From: CALITV01 sp964415795
Lineage (GTDB): Bacteria > UBP6 > UBA1177 > JAKLFG01
Length of the DNA: 64,000 nt
Direction of reading: 5' to 3'
Assembly: GCA_964415795.1 (NCBI GenBank)
Contig: CAYQBN010000009.1
Span: 1-64,000 of the forward strand
The position numbers were made by a program, and so were the translations under genes. Below, one piece after another: positions 49,444-58,854 of the stretch (positions within the stretch are counted from its first letter, which is position 1; each line of letters begins with the position of its first letter). The notes under the pieces are model-generated. The model saw only the letters and a program-made list of their open reading frames with translations, did not search any database and was not told the origin of the DNA.

Positions 49444-51471
49444 ATGAGAAGGCAGTTCATAGCGATGGTCGCGACGGTGGTCGCCTGTCTCGTTTTCTCG
49501 GTCATGTCTTCATGCGGTGAGGATCCGGTCACCTCGTCGGGGAATGACGATGTGGCGACCGGCGACGATGACGAAGGAAGCATTACCGACGATGGTAGCG
49601 GATTGCCGCTCGACAGCGATGTTGCGAAGGAGGGGGATGCTCTTCCGAGCGACCTCGATAATACCTATCCGCCCGATACCGACAATCCTTCTCAATGGGA
49701 GGAAGAGGACGCCGACGGCGACGGAGTGAAGAACGGCGACGAAGGTACCGGTGATACCGACGGCGATGGTACTCCCGACTATCTCGATGACGAAAGCGAC
49801 GGCGACGGACTTGCCGACAATGTCGAGGCACCGAGCGGCATACCGGTCGACACCGATAAGGATGGCACCCCCGATTTCAAGGATACCGACAGCGACAATG
49901 ACGGGATATCGGACGGCAGCGAGGGAACCGGCGACGCCGACAGTGACGGAACTGCGAACTACCGTGACACTGAGGCCGACGGCGACACTCTTCCCGACAG
50001 CATCGAGTGCGCCGCTCAACCCTGCGTGGACAGCGACACCGACGGAACGCCCGATTTCCTCGACCCTGACAGCGATGGCGACGGAGTACCTGACATCGTC
50101 GAAGGAAACAAGGACATGGACAGTGATGGCAAACCGAGTTACCTCGACGACGATGCCGACGGCGACGGCACTCCCGACAGCGAGGAGTGTCCCGCTCAGC
50201 CGTGTGCCGACACCGACAGTGACGGCTATCCCGATTTCAAGGACCGCGACTCGGATAACGACGGTCTTTCCGATGCGACCGAACTCGAGATCGGCACCGA
50301 TCCTCACAATGCCGACAGCGACGGCGACGGGGTAGACGACAATACCGAACATGCCTTCGGAAGCGACCCAGAAGACCCGAACAGCAGCATTCCCGAGAAC
50401 GCCTACTACTACATCCTTCCCTACAATTCAGATCCGGTGCAGGACACCCTTGACTTCTCGACGAACATCCAAAAGGCCGACATCATGATCATGGTCGATC
50501 TCTCCGGCTCGATGATGGAAGAGCATGCGAACCTCAAACAGGACATCAACTCGGTCATCATTAGCGGCGTAAAAGCGAAGATCCCCGATGCGGCATTCGG
50601 CCTCGCCAAGTTCGGAACCCTCGAGGACACCCCCTATCAGTTGACGCAGGGAATCACTACCGATGCGGCGGCAGTACAGACAGCGGTCAATACGATCACC
50701 GATGTTGGCGGATCGTCGGAGGCCGCTTACGAGGCGCTCTATCAAGCGGTGACCGGAGCGGGCGGCACCTATGAATGCAGCGACAGCGGCGGATGCAACA
50801 ATGTCCACATCATGGCGGCAACTACCATTCCGGCAAGCAATCCGGGGTGGCGCACCGAGGCACTTCCCATCGTCATTATGTGCACCGATGAGGCGCTCCA
50901 AGACTATGCGAGCGACTGCAACACCCACTCTAAAAGTGAGACCTTTGCCGCGATGAACGCGAAGAATGTCAAATTCATCGGGGTTGATTCGGGAAGCGGC
51001 GCGGTAATGAGCGGGTTCCAGGAAATATCGAACGCCACAGGGTCGGTCGATGGCAACGGCAACCCGTTCAACTATGAGATAAACTCCGACGGCACCGGTC
51101 TTTCGAATCAGATCGTCGATGCGGTCATCGCCCTCTCGAAGGGGATCCAGATAGACGTGAACACCATCGTCAAATCGGTGCCGAACGACGAGTCGGTGGA
51201 CACCTCTTTGTTTGTCAAGGCGGTCGTCCCGAACAGTGCCGACCCGGCGGACGGCTATGCGTCGAAGGATCAGACGACCTTCTACAAGGTGAAACCGGGG
51301 ACGAAGGTTACCTTCGATGTCACCTTCCAGAACGATATCTATGATAATCAGACGACCGAGACGAAGCTGTTCATAGCGAACATCAATGTCATGGGCGCCG
51401 GTACGCTCCTCGACACGCGGCAGGTGTTCATCCTCGTGCCCGGTATCGGCGATTCGGGCGGCGAACGATGA
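49444..51471 (+). CDS. VWA-domain lipoprotein with thrombospondin type-3 repeats
   Basis: Signal peptide with lipobox (VMSSC-GED) and an acidic linker. From about residue 80 to 300 come eight or so TSP3-like calcium-binding repeats (DSDGDGVPDIVEGNKDMDSD, DADGDGTPDSEECPAQPCAD), some with paired Cys. A VWA domain follows, with the MIDAS motif DLSGS in ADIMIMVDLSGSMMEEHANL. The final ~100 residues form a shared beta-rich domain (TFYKVKPGTKVTFDVTFQND). TSP3 repeats probably make a rigid, calcium-dependent stalk holding the VWA domain away from the cell. A strong GAGGGAGG precedes the start. The next gene encodes a paralog, and a third lies at position 1. Confidence 0.92.
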   Translation: MRRQFIAMVATVVACLVFSVMSSCGEDPVTSSGNDDVATGDDDEGSITDDGSGLPLDSDVAKEGDALPSDLDNTYPPDTDNPSQWEEEDADGDGVKNGDEGTGDTDGDGTPDYLDDESDGDGLADNVEAPSGIPVDTDKDGTPDFKDTDSDNDGISDGSEGTGDADSDGTANYRDTEADGDTLPDSIECAAQPCVDSDTDGTPDFLDPDSDGDGVPDIVEGNKDMDSDGKPSYLDDDADGDGTPDSEECPAQPCADTDSDGYPDFKDRDSDNDGLSDATELEIGTDPHNADSDGDGVDDNTEHAFGSDPEDPNSSIPENAYYYILPYNSDPVQDTLDFSTNIQKADIMIMVDLSGSMMEEHANLKQDINSVIISGVKAKIPDAAFGLAKFGTLEDTPYQLTQGITTDAAAVQTAVNTITDVGGSSEAAYEALYQAVTGAGGTYECSDSGGCNNVHIMAATTIPASNPGWRTEALPIVIMCTDEALQDYASDCNTHSKSETFAAMNAKNVKFIGVDSGSGAVMSGFQEISNATGSVDGNGNPFNYEINSDGTGLSNQIVDAVIALSKGIQIDVNTIVKSVPNDESVDTSLFVKAVVPNSADPADGYASKDQTTFYKVKPGTKVTFDVTFQNDIYDNQTTETKLFIANINVMGAGTLLDTRQVFILVPGIGDSGGER

Positions 51472-51503
51472 GGTGATGGTATCGTAAGAAGAACTTTTCT
51501 CGA

Positions 51504-53637
51504 ATGAGGTACCCGATGGTTCGTGTTGTCATCGTGCTTTCGCTTTTTTTTGCTAGTGTAGCGCTCGTTATCTCCTGCGGCGAAGAGAAGAAACCGGTGA
51601 CTGATACCGAGGTGGTCGCCGACCTCGACGACGCTGAAGACGACGACGGCGCATCAGACACAGAGACAGGACTCCCCGAGAAGGATACCCTTCCTCCGAA
51701 GGATGATGGCCCGATGCCCGATGAAGACACCCCCGATGGCGACAGCGACGCGACCGATGTGGACCAACTCTGGGCCGAGGGAGACGACGACGGCGACGGG
51801 ATAAAGAATGGTGTCGAGTGCCCCGAACAGCCCTGCCGCGACACCGACGGCGACGAGACCCCCGATTATCTTGATGACGACAGCGACGGCGACGGCCTCC
51901 CGGACAACACCGAAGCACCCGGCGGCGTGGCGGTGGACACCGATAAGGATGGAACGCCCGACTACTGCGAGGATGACAGCGATGACGATGGTATCTTGGA
52001 CGGCGTCGAGGGGACCGGCGACGCCGATGGCGACGGCACCAAGAACTACCGAGACACCGACAGCGACGGTGATGGCATCCCTGACGAGACCGAGTGTTCT
52101 ACGCAATCCTGTGTCGACAGTGACAGTGACGATACCGCCGACTACCTCGACACCGACAGCGACGGCGACGGGGTCCTCGACATCTACGAGACAGCCGATG
52201 ACTTCGACGGCGACGATATCCCGAACTATCTCGATGATGACAGTGACGACGACGGCATAACCGACGGCGCTGAGAAGGGAGCCGGCGACGAACCGGCCGA
52301 CAGCGACGGCGATCAACTCTATGATTTTGCCGACGGCGACTCTGACAACGATGGCCTTTCGGACAATATGGAGCACGAAATAGGATCCGATCCGACCAAA
52401 GAGGACACCGACGGCGATGAGGTGGACGACAATACCGAATATGTGCTCGGCTACGATCCGCTTGACGAGAACTCGACGATACCGGAGGATTTCTTCTATC
52501 TCAAACTGCCCTACGACGATCCGGCCAAGGTACGCGAACTCATCTTCTCGACCGACATCCGAACCGCCGATGTGGCGATCATGGTGGATCTCTCGAACTC
52601 GATGAGCGGCGAGCACGCTAATCTCAAGACATCCATCAACGACATCATCATCACCCAGATCGGCGCCGCGATCAGCGATTCGTCCTTCGGTCTCGTGAAG
52701 TTCGGGCCGATCAACATGAACGCATCGACGCCGACAGATAAAGGGGCAAATGTCTACATCCCGGCTCAAGAGGTCACCAACGACGCGGGACTCGTCGAAG
52801 CGGCGGTCAACGAGATCGCGGTGACACCGGGGACCTACGAATACATCACCGAAGCGCTCTACCAGACGGCCACTGGTGCCGGCACTTACCAGCGCATCTG
52901 CCATCCGGTGAACGGGTGTGGTACCTCGCAGGGCGGCTACGAGATCATCATAGACATTCCGGCAGCAGAGTGCCCCAGCGGCCGATTTGGTGGTCTCTGC
53001 TTCCGCCCCGGTGCGCTTCCAATTATTATTATGATGACGGATGAGGCGTTCACGACGGACTTCGGTACATGGTACTCGTTCGACAAGTTCGGCAACCCCA
53101 TTGCCGATGATGAACCGCGTACGCTCGCCGATGTGATCGCTGCCATGAATGCGGTGAACGCCAAGTTCATTGGCCTCGATTCCAGCAGTGAGCAGGTGGC
53201 CATGCCCTTCTACCAGACGCTCGCCGAGGCGACCGGTTCGGTCGACGGCATGACGGGAGAAACCTTCAATCAAGCCATCAATCCCGACGGAACCGGTATG
53301 TCGAACACCATCGTGGACGCCGTCNNNNNNNNNNATTCAGTTAACCCAACACATCAGCATCGATGTCACGACGATGCGCAAGCATGTGGACAACATCTAC
53401 GGCGTCGCTGATACCACTCAGTTCATTGAGAGCATCACCCCCGACGAGTTCACCGATGTCGAACCGGGCGAAAAAGTGACCTTCACCGTCACTTTCCGCA
53501 ATACGATCTACGACAACCAGACGACCGAATCGCACCTTTTCATCGCCAAGATAGAGGTGTGGGGAGCCGGCACGCTCCTCGATACGCGCGACTGCTACAT
53601 CATTGTACCGGGTCTCGACCCGAGCAACCCTCACTGA
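51504..53637 (+). CDS. VWA-domain lipoprotein with TSP3 repeats, interrupted by an assembly gap
   Basis: Paralog of the 49444 protein, 32 bases after its stop. Lipobox LVISC-GEE, acidic linker, TSP3-like repeats (DGDGIPDETECSTQSCVDSD, DSDGDGVLDIYETADDFDGD), VWA with MIDAS DLSNS in ADVAIMVDLSNSMSGEHANL, then the shared C-terminal domain (VEPGEKVTFTVTFRNTIYDN). Ten Ns at 53325-53334 shift the frame: the 5' part reads to GTC at 53324 and the 3' part (IQLTQHISIDV onward) is one frame off. Without the Ns the two join in frame and align residue for residue with the paralog at position 1 (NAVKDLTTYIDMDV). I therefore annotate one gene across the gap, not a pseudogene. Confidence 0.85.
53325..53334. 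other. Assembly gap (10 Ns)
   Basis: Ten ambiguous bases inside the 51504 gene. A run of exactly ten is typical of a scaffolding placeholder of unknown true length. Confidence 0.99.
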
Positions 53638-53662
53638 GCATCTTATCCCTTTGGAGGTTGCC

Positions 53663-54796
53663 GTGCGAAGGTTCTTGTTCGTTGCGTTCAGCCTGTTTTT
53701 GTGCGGCGGTCTTTCTGCCGGATCACGTACCGAGGCGACCCAACGGCTCTTCGAAGCGGTTGGCGACATGAAACTGACCGCGGTCGCTGAAGCGATCGAA
53801 GCAGGCGCCGATGTCAACGCGGCCGATGAAGACGGCTGGCCGGTCTTCATTACCGCGATAAACACCGGTCAAATGGGTATCATTCGTTTATTCCTTACCC
53901 ACCCCACGCTCATCGTGGATCAGGCAGGGCCTGATGGAAAAACGGCGCTCATGCACGCCATCAGCATGAAGAACCCGACGCTCGCCGAGATCCTCATCCA
54001 GAAGGGATCCGACCTCAATGCGACCGATCAGCGCGGGAAAACGCCGCTCATGTATGCCGCCGAGGTCGGTGACGAGAAACTCATCAATCTTCTGCTCAAC
54101 CGTGGCGCCGATCGCAACAAGAAGAGCACCGAAGGCAAAACGGCGCTCGACTATGCAATGGACGCGCGACGCAAGGGGGCGATAGACATCCTTGGCAAGT
54201 TCGACCGTCTCCCGATGGAGATACAGGACGCGGTGACGCGCGGCGACGGCGCAGCGGTGCGCAAACTGCTCGCGAGCGGAGCGGCGGCGGACGGTAAGAT
54301 GGATGATGGGAAACCCTTCATCGTCTATGCAGTCGAAAAGGGGTATCTCGATGTACTTCGAGCGCTCATCGATGGCAAGGCCGATGTCAACGGCAAATAC
54401 TTCAAGGGAAGTACGCTGCTCATGTTCGCGTTCCACAAGAACCAGCTCGGTGCGGCGGAACTTATCCTTCGGAGCGGTGGCACCGGCGATCTCGATTTCA
54501 AGTACAAAGAGGGAAAGACGGCGCTCATGCTGGCGATCGAGCAGAATCGTCCGATGCTCGTGAACCTTCTGCTCGGCAAGCGGCTCCAACTCAATATCGC
54601 CGACTCTTATGGCAAGACGGCACTTTTCTACGCGGTAGAACGCGGCGACGCCGATCTCGTGGACCGGCTTCTTTCGCTCGGCGCCGACCCGACGGTGCGC
54701 CAGTTTGAGGGAAAGACCGCCCTGCAGGTAGCGCGCGAAAAGGGGCATCAGAACATCGTGCGAATGCTTCAGATGGCTGAAGCAGCACACCGTTGA
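53663..54796 (+). CDS. Exported ankyrin-repeat protein
   Basis: A GTG start with GGAGG five bases upstream gives a signal peptide (VRRFLFVAFSLFLCGGLSAG). About ten ankyrin repeats fill the rest (GADVNAADEDGWPVFITAIN, KGSDLNATDQRGKTPLMYAA, GADPTVRQFEGKTALQVARE), with the usual G-x-TPL-A pattern. Ankyrin arrays bind other proteins; secreted or periplasmic forms occur in several bacteria. At 377 residues it is nearly all repeat. A start further upstream (53603) would place non-secretory sequence before the signal peptide and overlap the previous gene. It follows the VWA gene by 25 bases and its stop overlaps the ATG of the pseudouridine synthase gene, so the four genes from 49444 may form one operon. 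Confidence 0.9.
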   Translation: MRRFLFVAFSLFLCGGLSAGSRTEATQRLFEAVGDMKLTAVAEAIEAGADVNAADEDGWPVFITAINTGQMGIIRLFLTHPTLIVDQAGPDGKTALMHAISMKNPTLAEILIQKGSDLNATDQRGKTPLMYAAEVGDEKLINLLLNRGADRNKKSTEGKTALDYAMDARRKGAIDILGKFDRLPMEIQDAVTRGDGAAVRKLLASGAAADGKMDDGKPFIVYAVEKGYLDVLRALIDGKADVNGKYFKGSTLLMFAFHKNQLGAAELILRSGGTGDLDFKYKEGKTALMLAIEQNRPMLVNLLLGKRLQLNIADSYGKTALFYAVERGDADLVDRLLSLGADPTVRQFEGKTALQVAREKGHQNIVRMLQMAEAAHR

Positions 54797-55503
54797 TGCT
54801 GAGTCCTTTCGTTCTCTCGGAAAACGAACACGAGGTCGTTCTCTTCAAACCGACAGGCGTTTCCAGCGAGTTCAGGAACGACGACGCCGGCCTTTCGGCG
54901 CGATCGTTCGTAGCCCGGCGGTATCCAAACGCCATTCCTAAACTTCCTCACCGTCTCGATCGCATCGCGCACGGCATCCTGCTCGTCTGTCTCACGCCGG
55001 AGGCGATAGCGTTCCAGAATGCGCAGATAAAACAAGGCCGTTGGGAGAAATACTACCTTGCCCGTGTCGCTGCGGCGGTGGGATGGGAGCCGCACAAGTT
55101 TCTGGGCACACACAAGGCATATCTCAAAGAGGACAAAGGGAAAGCGTGCCTCGTTCGCGCCGGCGGAAAGCCGGCATGGCTCGAGATACTTGGTGCGGCC
55201 CCGGTGCCGGGGAACGAAGAGCGCTGGCACCTTCTCATCCGGCTCCTTACCGGTCGTTTCCATCAGATACGGGCGATGTGCGCCGGGATGGGGTTGCCGC
55301 TGGCGGGCGACCCGCTCTATGACCCGGAGCGGCGTGATCCCTCCGAGTTCTACCTCGAGCACATCATTCTCAAGTACACGCCGTTCGGAAACGCCGTACC
55401 GGCAACGATCTTCATTCCCGATCTGCCGGAACGCGGGAGGATCGCATCCGAACTGGCGAACCGTCTCGCCGCGCTCGCGCAGGAAGCACCATCATTCAGT
55501 TAG
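54796..55503 (+). CDS. RluA-family pseudouridine synthase
   Basis: Isomerises uridine to pseudouridine in RNA. The catalytic motif PHRLDRIAHGILLVCLTPEA contains the nucleophilic Asp (HRLDR). The later TGRFHQIRAMCAGMGLPLAG and DPLYD are the family's KxHQxR-like and substrate-site segments, with RFHQIR intact. At 235 residues with no S4 domain, it resembles the short RluA/RsuA-like members, and the target base cannot be told from the sequence. The start ATG at 54796 overlaps the ankyrin stop (TGATG); a TTG one codon upstream is less likely. The 3' end overlaps the convergent transglutaminase gene by eight bases. Confidence 0.92.
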   Translation: MLSPFVLSENEHEVVLFKPTGVSSEFRNDDAGLSARSFVARRYPNAIPKLPHRLDRIAHGILLVCLTPEAIAFQNAQIKQGRWEKYYLARVAAAVGWEPHKFLGTHKAYLKEDKGKACLVRAGGKPAWLEILGAAPVPGNEERWHLLIRLLTGRFHQIRAMCAGMGLPLAGDPLYDPERRDPSEFYLEHIILKYTPFGNAVPATIFIPDLPERGRIASELANRLAALAQEAPSFS

Positions 55504-57514
55504 GTTTTCCACGATACCGCGCAAGCCACGCAGCGGTGCCGTCGAAGAGACGGCGGCGTGTTGCGTCGTCAAGACCGCCCGGGTCGAAGCGGTAGCGTTC
55601 GTGGAGCGTGAGGAGTTCGTCGAGCGTTTCGTCGAAGAGGATCTCTGGTGTCTCGCCCCGCGAACGAAAAACGGAACGGCTGCGTTCTATCCAGCGGCGG
55701 TAACTCTCGTCAGGATCGCGAGAGATGCCGAGCGTTTCAATCTGGTGCGCTATCGTTGGGAAGGGCGAGTCGGCTCCTCTCCTCGGGAAGGAACTTCGTA
55801 GTGTCCCCGATCCCTCTGGCATGGCAACGCGCCGTTTCCGCCGCGCATAGACGCGGTAAACGAGCCAGGCGGCAAGGAGCGCCACTTCCATGACGAGCGC
55901 TCGGTTGAGTTTTTCGTTCTTGACGCGGCGTATCTGCTCGTAGCGAAGACGAAAGTAGTTGAAGAAATCGCTCACCGGCTCGAAGATGCTGGCGGAGAGA
56001 CTTTCTTGAGTGATCCAACCGGGTGGCGTCGGATCGAAATCAACCCACCGATCGTTGATCCACGCCGTCACCCACGCATGACCGTGCCGTTCCCTCACGA
56101 CATAGGCCTCTTCGAACGGATCCCATTCGTCGGCGACGAAGCCGGTCACATAGCGGGCGGGAATGCCGGCACGGCGCAGTAGGAGTGTCATCGCCGTGGC
56201 AAAGTATTCGCAGTGGCCAGTACGGGTGGTCAGAAGAAATTCGGTAATGGGAGCACGGGGGACTCCGTACCGTTTCTCGGGAAGTTGATAGCGGAAGTTA
56301 AAAAGAAGGTGACGCTCGACCGCGGCGGCGATCGCCGCAGGATCGGCAGGAAGGGGACCAATGAGATCCAGTGTCGCGTCAAGTCCCGGAAGTTCTTCGG
56401 AAGGCACGCTGAGGTCGCGTGGCCCCGGCGGCGTGCCGGCGAGATGCCCCGACAGATAGAATGTCGTGTAATCGACAAGTTCGGGACCTTCCTCGACAAG
56501 CACCGCGCCATACGCAGTTTCGACGAGGCCGGCGACATTGAGACGGGTGATGGCATGAGTACCGCGGGGTATCGGAATGGTCCCTTTTCCGCGGGGCAAC
56601 CACGCCGTTATCGAGAGGGCGGAGGGAAGTCCCGATGGCGTTTCATGGAGCGTCCACTGCCCATTCTCCTCAATGGGGACCCGGCGTGTCGTCGCTTCGC
56701 GGTTGTACCACGAGGTCGCTGTGTAGGTCTCATAGACACCATCGGTGAGGTAAAAGGGTGCGCTCTTACCGAACTCGGGACGAACGCGCAAAAGGATACG
56801 TCCCGAGAGTTTGAGTCCCGAGACATCGCCGATGGCGGTGGAGGATTTGAATGGATCGGCGTAGAGCCGCGTGAGCCAGAGCGAGTAGTATTCCATGATG
56901 CGCTCTTGGGCATAGAGGTAGGTCCGATTGAGAACGACCGCAAGCGAGAGGGCGAGGACGAACGCGGCTGCCATTGCTCCTGCCCATGTGGCAAAGCTAT
57001 AGCGGCGTCCGCGATAGACGGCGAGGCCCCACGCGATGAAGAGCGCCACGCTGGGGAAGAACCATACGGACCGGTTGTTGGCGGCGGCTGCCGCAAAAAG
57101 GATGAGAACGGCATAGACCCATGTGATGTTGAACGGCCGGTGGACATGAGGTTCTTTTCCTTTGCGGCGTCCGAGGCGGGTACCGATCACGATGCGGTCG
57201 GCAGTGCTGTATTTCTGGGCAATGAGGAGCGGCAGGTGAATGACCGGAAGCCATATCACGAACTGCCGCATGACTTGCCACCGTTCGTGAGTGAAATAGA
57301 TGAGCCCCAGCGCGGCGAGCATGACCACTGAACTGATGTCGCTGATACGGATGAAATCGTCGCGCGTGAGTTCCCACTTTCGCTTGACCAGAACACTCCC
57401 CTCGGCGACCACGGCGAGTACCGCGCCGAGGACCGGTCGTTCGAGAGTGAAACCCCAGAAAAGGAAAAGGGCGCCGAGATAGCCGGCCGGTGTTCGATAA
57501 ACGGTCTGGTTCAT
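55496..57514 (-). CDS. Membrane transglutaminase-like protein (TgpA/DUF3488 type)
   Basis: The N-terminal ~200 residues hold five or six membrane helices (DUF3488-like), followed by a periplasmic domain and a transglutaminase-like fold with the full triad: Cys in RTGHCEYFATAM (about 434), His in RHGHAWVTAW (about 476), Asp in WVDFDPTPPGW (about 491). A further membrane helix and a cytoplasmic DUF4129-like tail end the protein. Substrates of this family are unknown; P. aeruginosa TgpA is essential. It is the third gene of the MoxR, DUF58 and transglutaminase operon, with ATGA overlaps at both junctions. Confidence 0.94.
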   Translation of the reverse strand: MNQTVYRTPAGYLGALFLFWGFTLERPVLGAVLAVVAEGSVLVKRKWELTRDDFIRISDISSVVMLAALGLIYFTHERWQVMRQFVIWLPVIHLPLLIAQKYSTADRIVIGTRLGRRKGKEPHVHRPFNITWVYAVLILFAAAAANNRSVWFFPSVALFIAWGLAVYRGRRYSFATWAGAMAAAFVLALSLAVVLNRTYLYAQERIMEYYSLWLTRLYADPFKSSTAIGDVSGLKLSGRILLRVRPEFGKSAPFYLTDGVYETYTATSWYNREATTRRVPIEENGQWTLHETPSGLPSALSITAWLPRGKGTIPIPRGTHAITRLNVAGLVETAYGAVLVEEGPELVDYTTFYLSGHLAGTPPGPRDLSVPSEELPGLDATLDLIGPLPADPAAIAAAVERHLLFNFRYQLPEKRYGVPRAPITEFLLTTRTGHCEYFATAMTLLLRRAGIPARYVTGFVADEWDPFEEAYVVRERHGHAWVTAWINDRWVDFDPTPPGWITQESLSASIFEPVSDFFNYFRLRYEQIRRVKNEKLNRALVMEVALLAAWLVYRVYARRKRRVAMPEGSGTLRSSFPRRGADSPFPTIAHQIETLGISRDPDESYRRWIERSRSVFRSRGETPEILFDETLDELLTLHERYRFDPGGLDDATRRRLFDGTAAWLARYRGKPN

Positions 57515-58854
57515 AGCCGCCTCAGTGCCTCAGCCACTTTTCCCACCGACACGACGTGGATGGTCGGGAAACCGACTTCGACCGTTTTTTCGCGCGCAGA
57601 TTCCGGATCGTTCGTAACGAGGAAGACACGCAGTTCGACTCCCGCCGCAGTAAGCGCGCGGAGCAGGGAGATGCGCGACTCGTCGAGCGCGATGAGAACA
57701 ACGATCGCGCCGCAGATGAGCGGCATGCGTTCGGTGACAAGACCGGTAAGCAGCGAAAAATCCTTGTCACGGCATGGTTCGACGCCGGCGAGTATCTCGA
57801 GCATGCGGGAGGTGCTCCCTGTACCACGCCCCGCAGAGAACGCAAACGCCTCGGCGCCAACCAACAAAAGATCGAAAAGGTCTTCCTCGGAAACGCCGGC
57901 GACAAGGCACGAAGCGGCGATCGACACGGCATCCTCGAGTTCGGGAGAAAAGGTGGCGGCATGAAAGGTATCGAGAATGAGCGCTATGCGCGAGAAGTAC
58001 TCGTCTTGGAACTCCTTCACGGCAATGGTGCCGATCCGCGCCGACGAGGGCCAATGTATCCGCTTGAGCGGGTCACCGGGGCGGTATTCGCGCACCTGCA
58101 TGAACTCTTCTGAATCACCGACCTTATGCGCCGCAACGATGCCGCCCTGCTGGTAACGCCGCTTACCGCAGAATTCGGGAAGATGGATCGGATATATCGG
58201 CGGCAGAACGACGAGTTTCTCTTCAGCAGGGACGACGACCGTTCGCTTCCAAAGACCAAATATATCGTCCCGTTCGACGCGGCATCCCGCGAGTCGGACG
58301 ACTCCTCGTCGAACAGGGGTGAGTCTCATGTCCACGCCTCGGGTCTCGCCGGGAGCGATCGGGGGAAGATCTGTGGTCTCGAAAAGGGCGCCTCGCTGTC
58401 GCTCGATGAGCCACTCCCACCGGTAGTACCGCATGTGGCGATCAAAGGCGTTGCGTTTTTCCTCTCCCGGTTCCGGCACCGTGTCCCATGTCCTGAAGTC
58501 GGGACGAGGGTCGGGGGGCTCTTCTCGGAGGCGCATCCCTCTTTCAGGACGGTTCCCCTCGTTGCGTACCTCGACCCGATAGATAAGGGAATTCCCCACG
58601 GCGGCGTATTTCGGCAGTATGCGGCGTACCGAGAGCACGGGACGAAAAGGTCGGTCGAAAAGGCGCGAAAGAAAAAGAATCGCGGCGAGCGGCGCAAGTA
58701 TGGTGAAGACCATGGAAGACTGAGTATTGAGGCCAAAGAAAAACGCGATGAAGAGGATGATGAAAAAGAACCCGCCGGGCATCGTCACGCGACGGTCAAG
58801 AAGATCGAGAAGCGCGTAGGTACGGCGGTACCAGCGATAGAAACGGCGCTTCAT
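57511..58854 (-). CDS. DUF58-domain membrane protein
   Basis: Two N-terminal membrane helices (GGFFFIILFIAFFFGLNTQS, then VFTILAPLAAILFLSRLF), a beta-rich middle (LIYRVEVRNEGNRPERGMRL) and a C-terminal VWA-like half with the DUF58 signature HKVGDSEEFMQVREYRPGDP, LKRIHWPSSARIGTIAVKEF and ALILDTFHAATFSPEL. The VWA-like part lacks the DxSxS MIDAS (LDTFHA at that point), as is common in the family. It is believed to act with a MoxR ATPase in assembling or regulating envelope proteins. ATGA overlaps with both neighbours show tight coupling. Confidence 0.94.
   Translation of the reverse strand: MKRRFYRWYRRTYALLDLLDRRVTMPGGFFFIILFIAFFFGLNTQSSMVFTILAPLAAILFLSRLFDRPFRPVLSVRRILPKYAAVGNSLIYRVEVRNEGNRPERGMRLREEPPDPRPDFRTWDTVPEPGEEKRNAFDRHMRYYRWEWLIERQRGALFETTDLPPIAPGETRGVDMRLTPVRRGVVRLAGCRVERDDIFGLWKRTVVVPAEEKLVVLPPIYPIHLPEFCGKRRYQQGGIVAAHKVGDSEEFMQVREYRPGDPLKRIHWPSSARIGTIAVKEFQDEYFSRIALILDTFHAATFSPELEDAVSIAASCLVAGVSEEDLFDLLLVGAEAFAFSAGRGTGSTSRMLEILAGVEPCRDKDFSLLTGLVTERMPLICGAIVVLIALDESRISLLRALTAAGVELRVFLVTNDPESAREKTVEVGFPTIHVVSVGKVAEALRRL

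Noticed and set aside
49690..50340. Repeated GACAGCGACGGCGA-like DNA as a repeat array
   Set aside because: The repetition follows from the DSDGDG codons of the TSP3-like repeats in a clear protein frame.
53374..53637. A separate small gene after the N run
   Set aside because: Its sequence is the C-terminal domain of the 51504 protein, matching the ends of both paralogs; the split is caused by the assembly gap.
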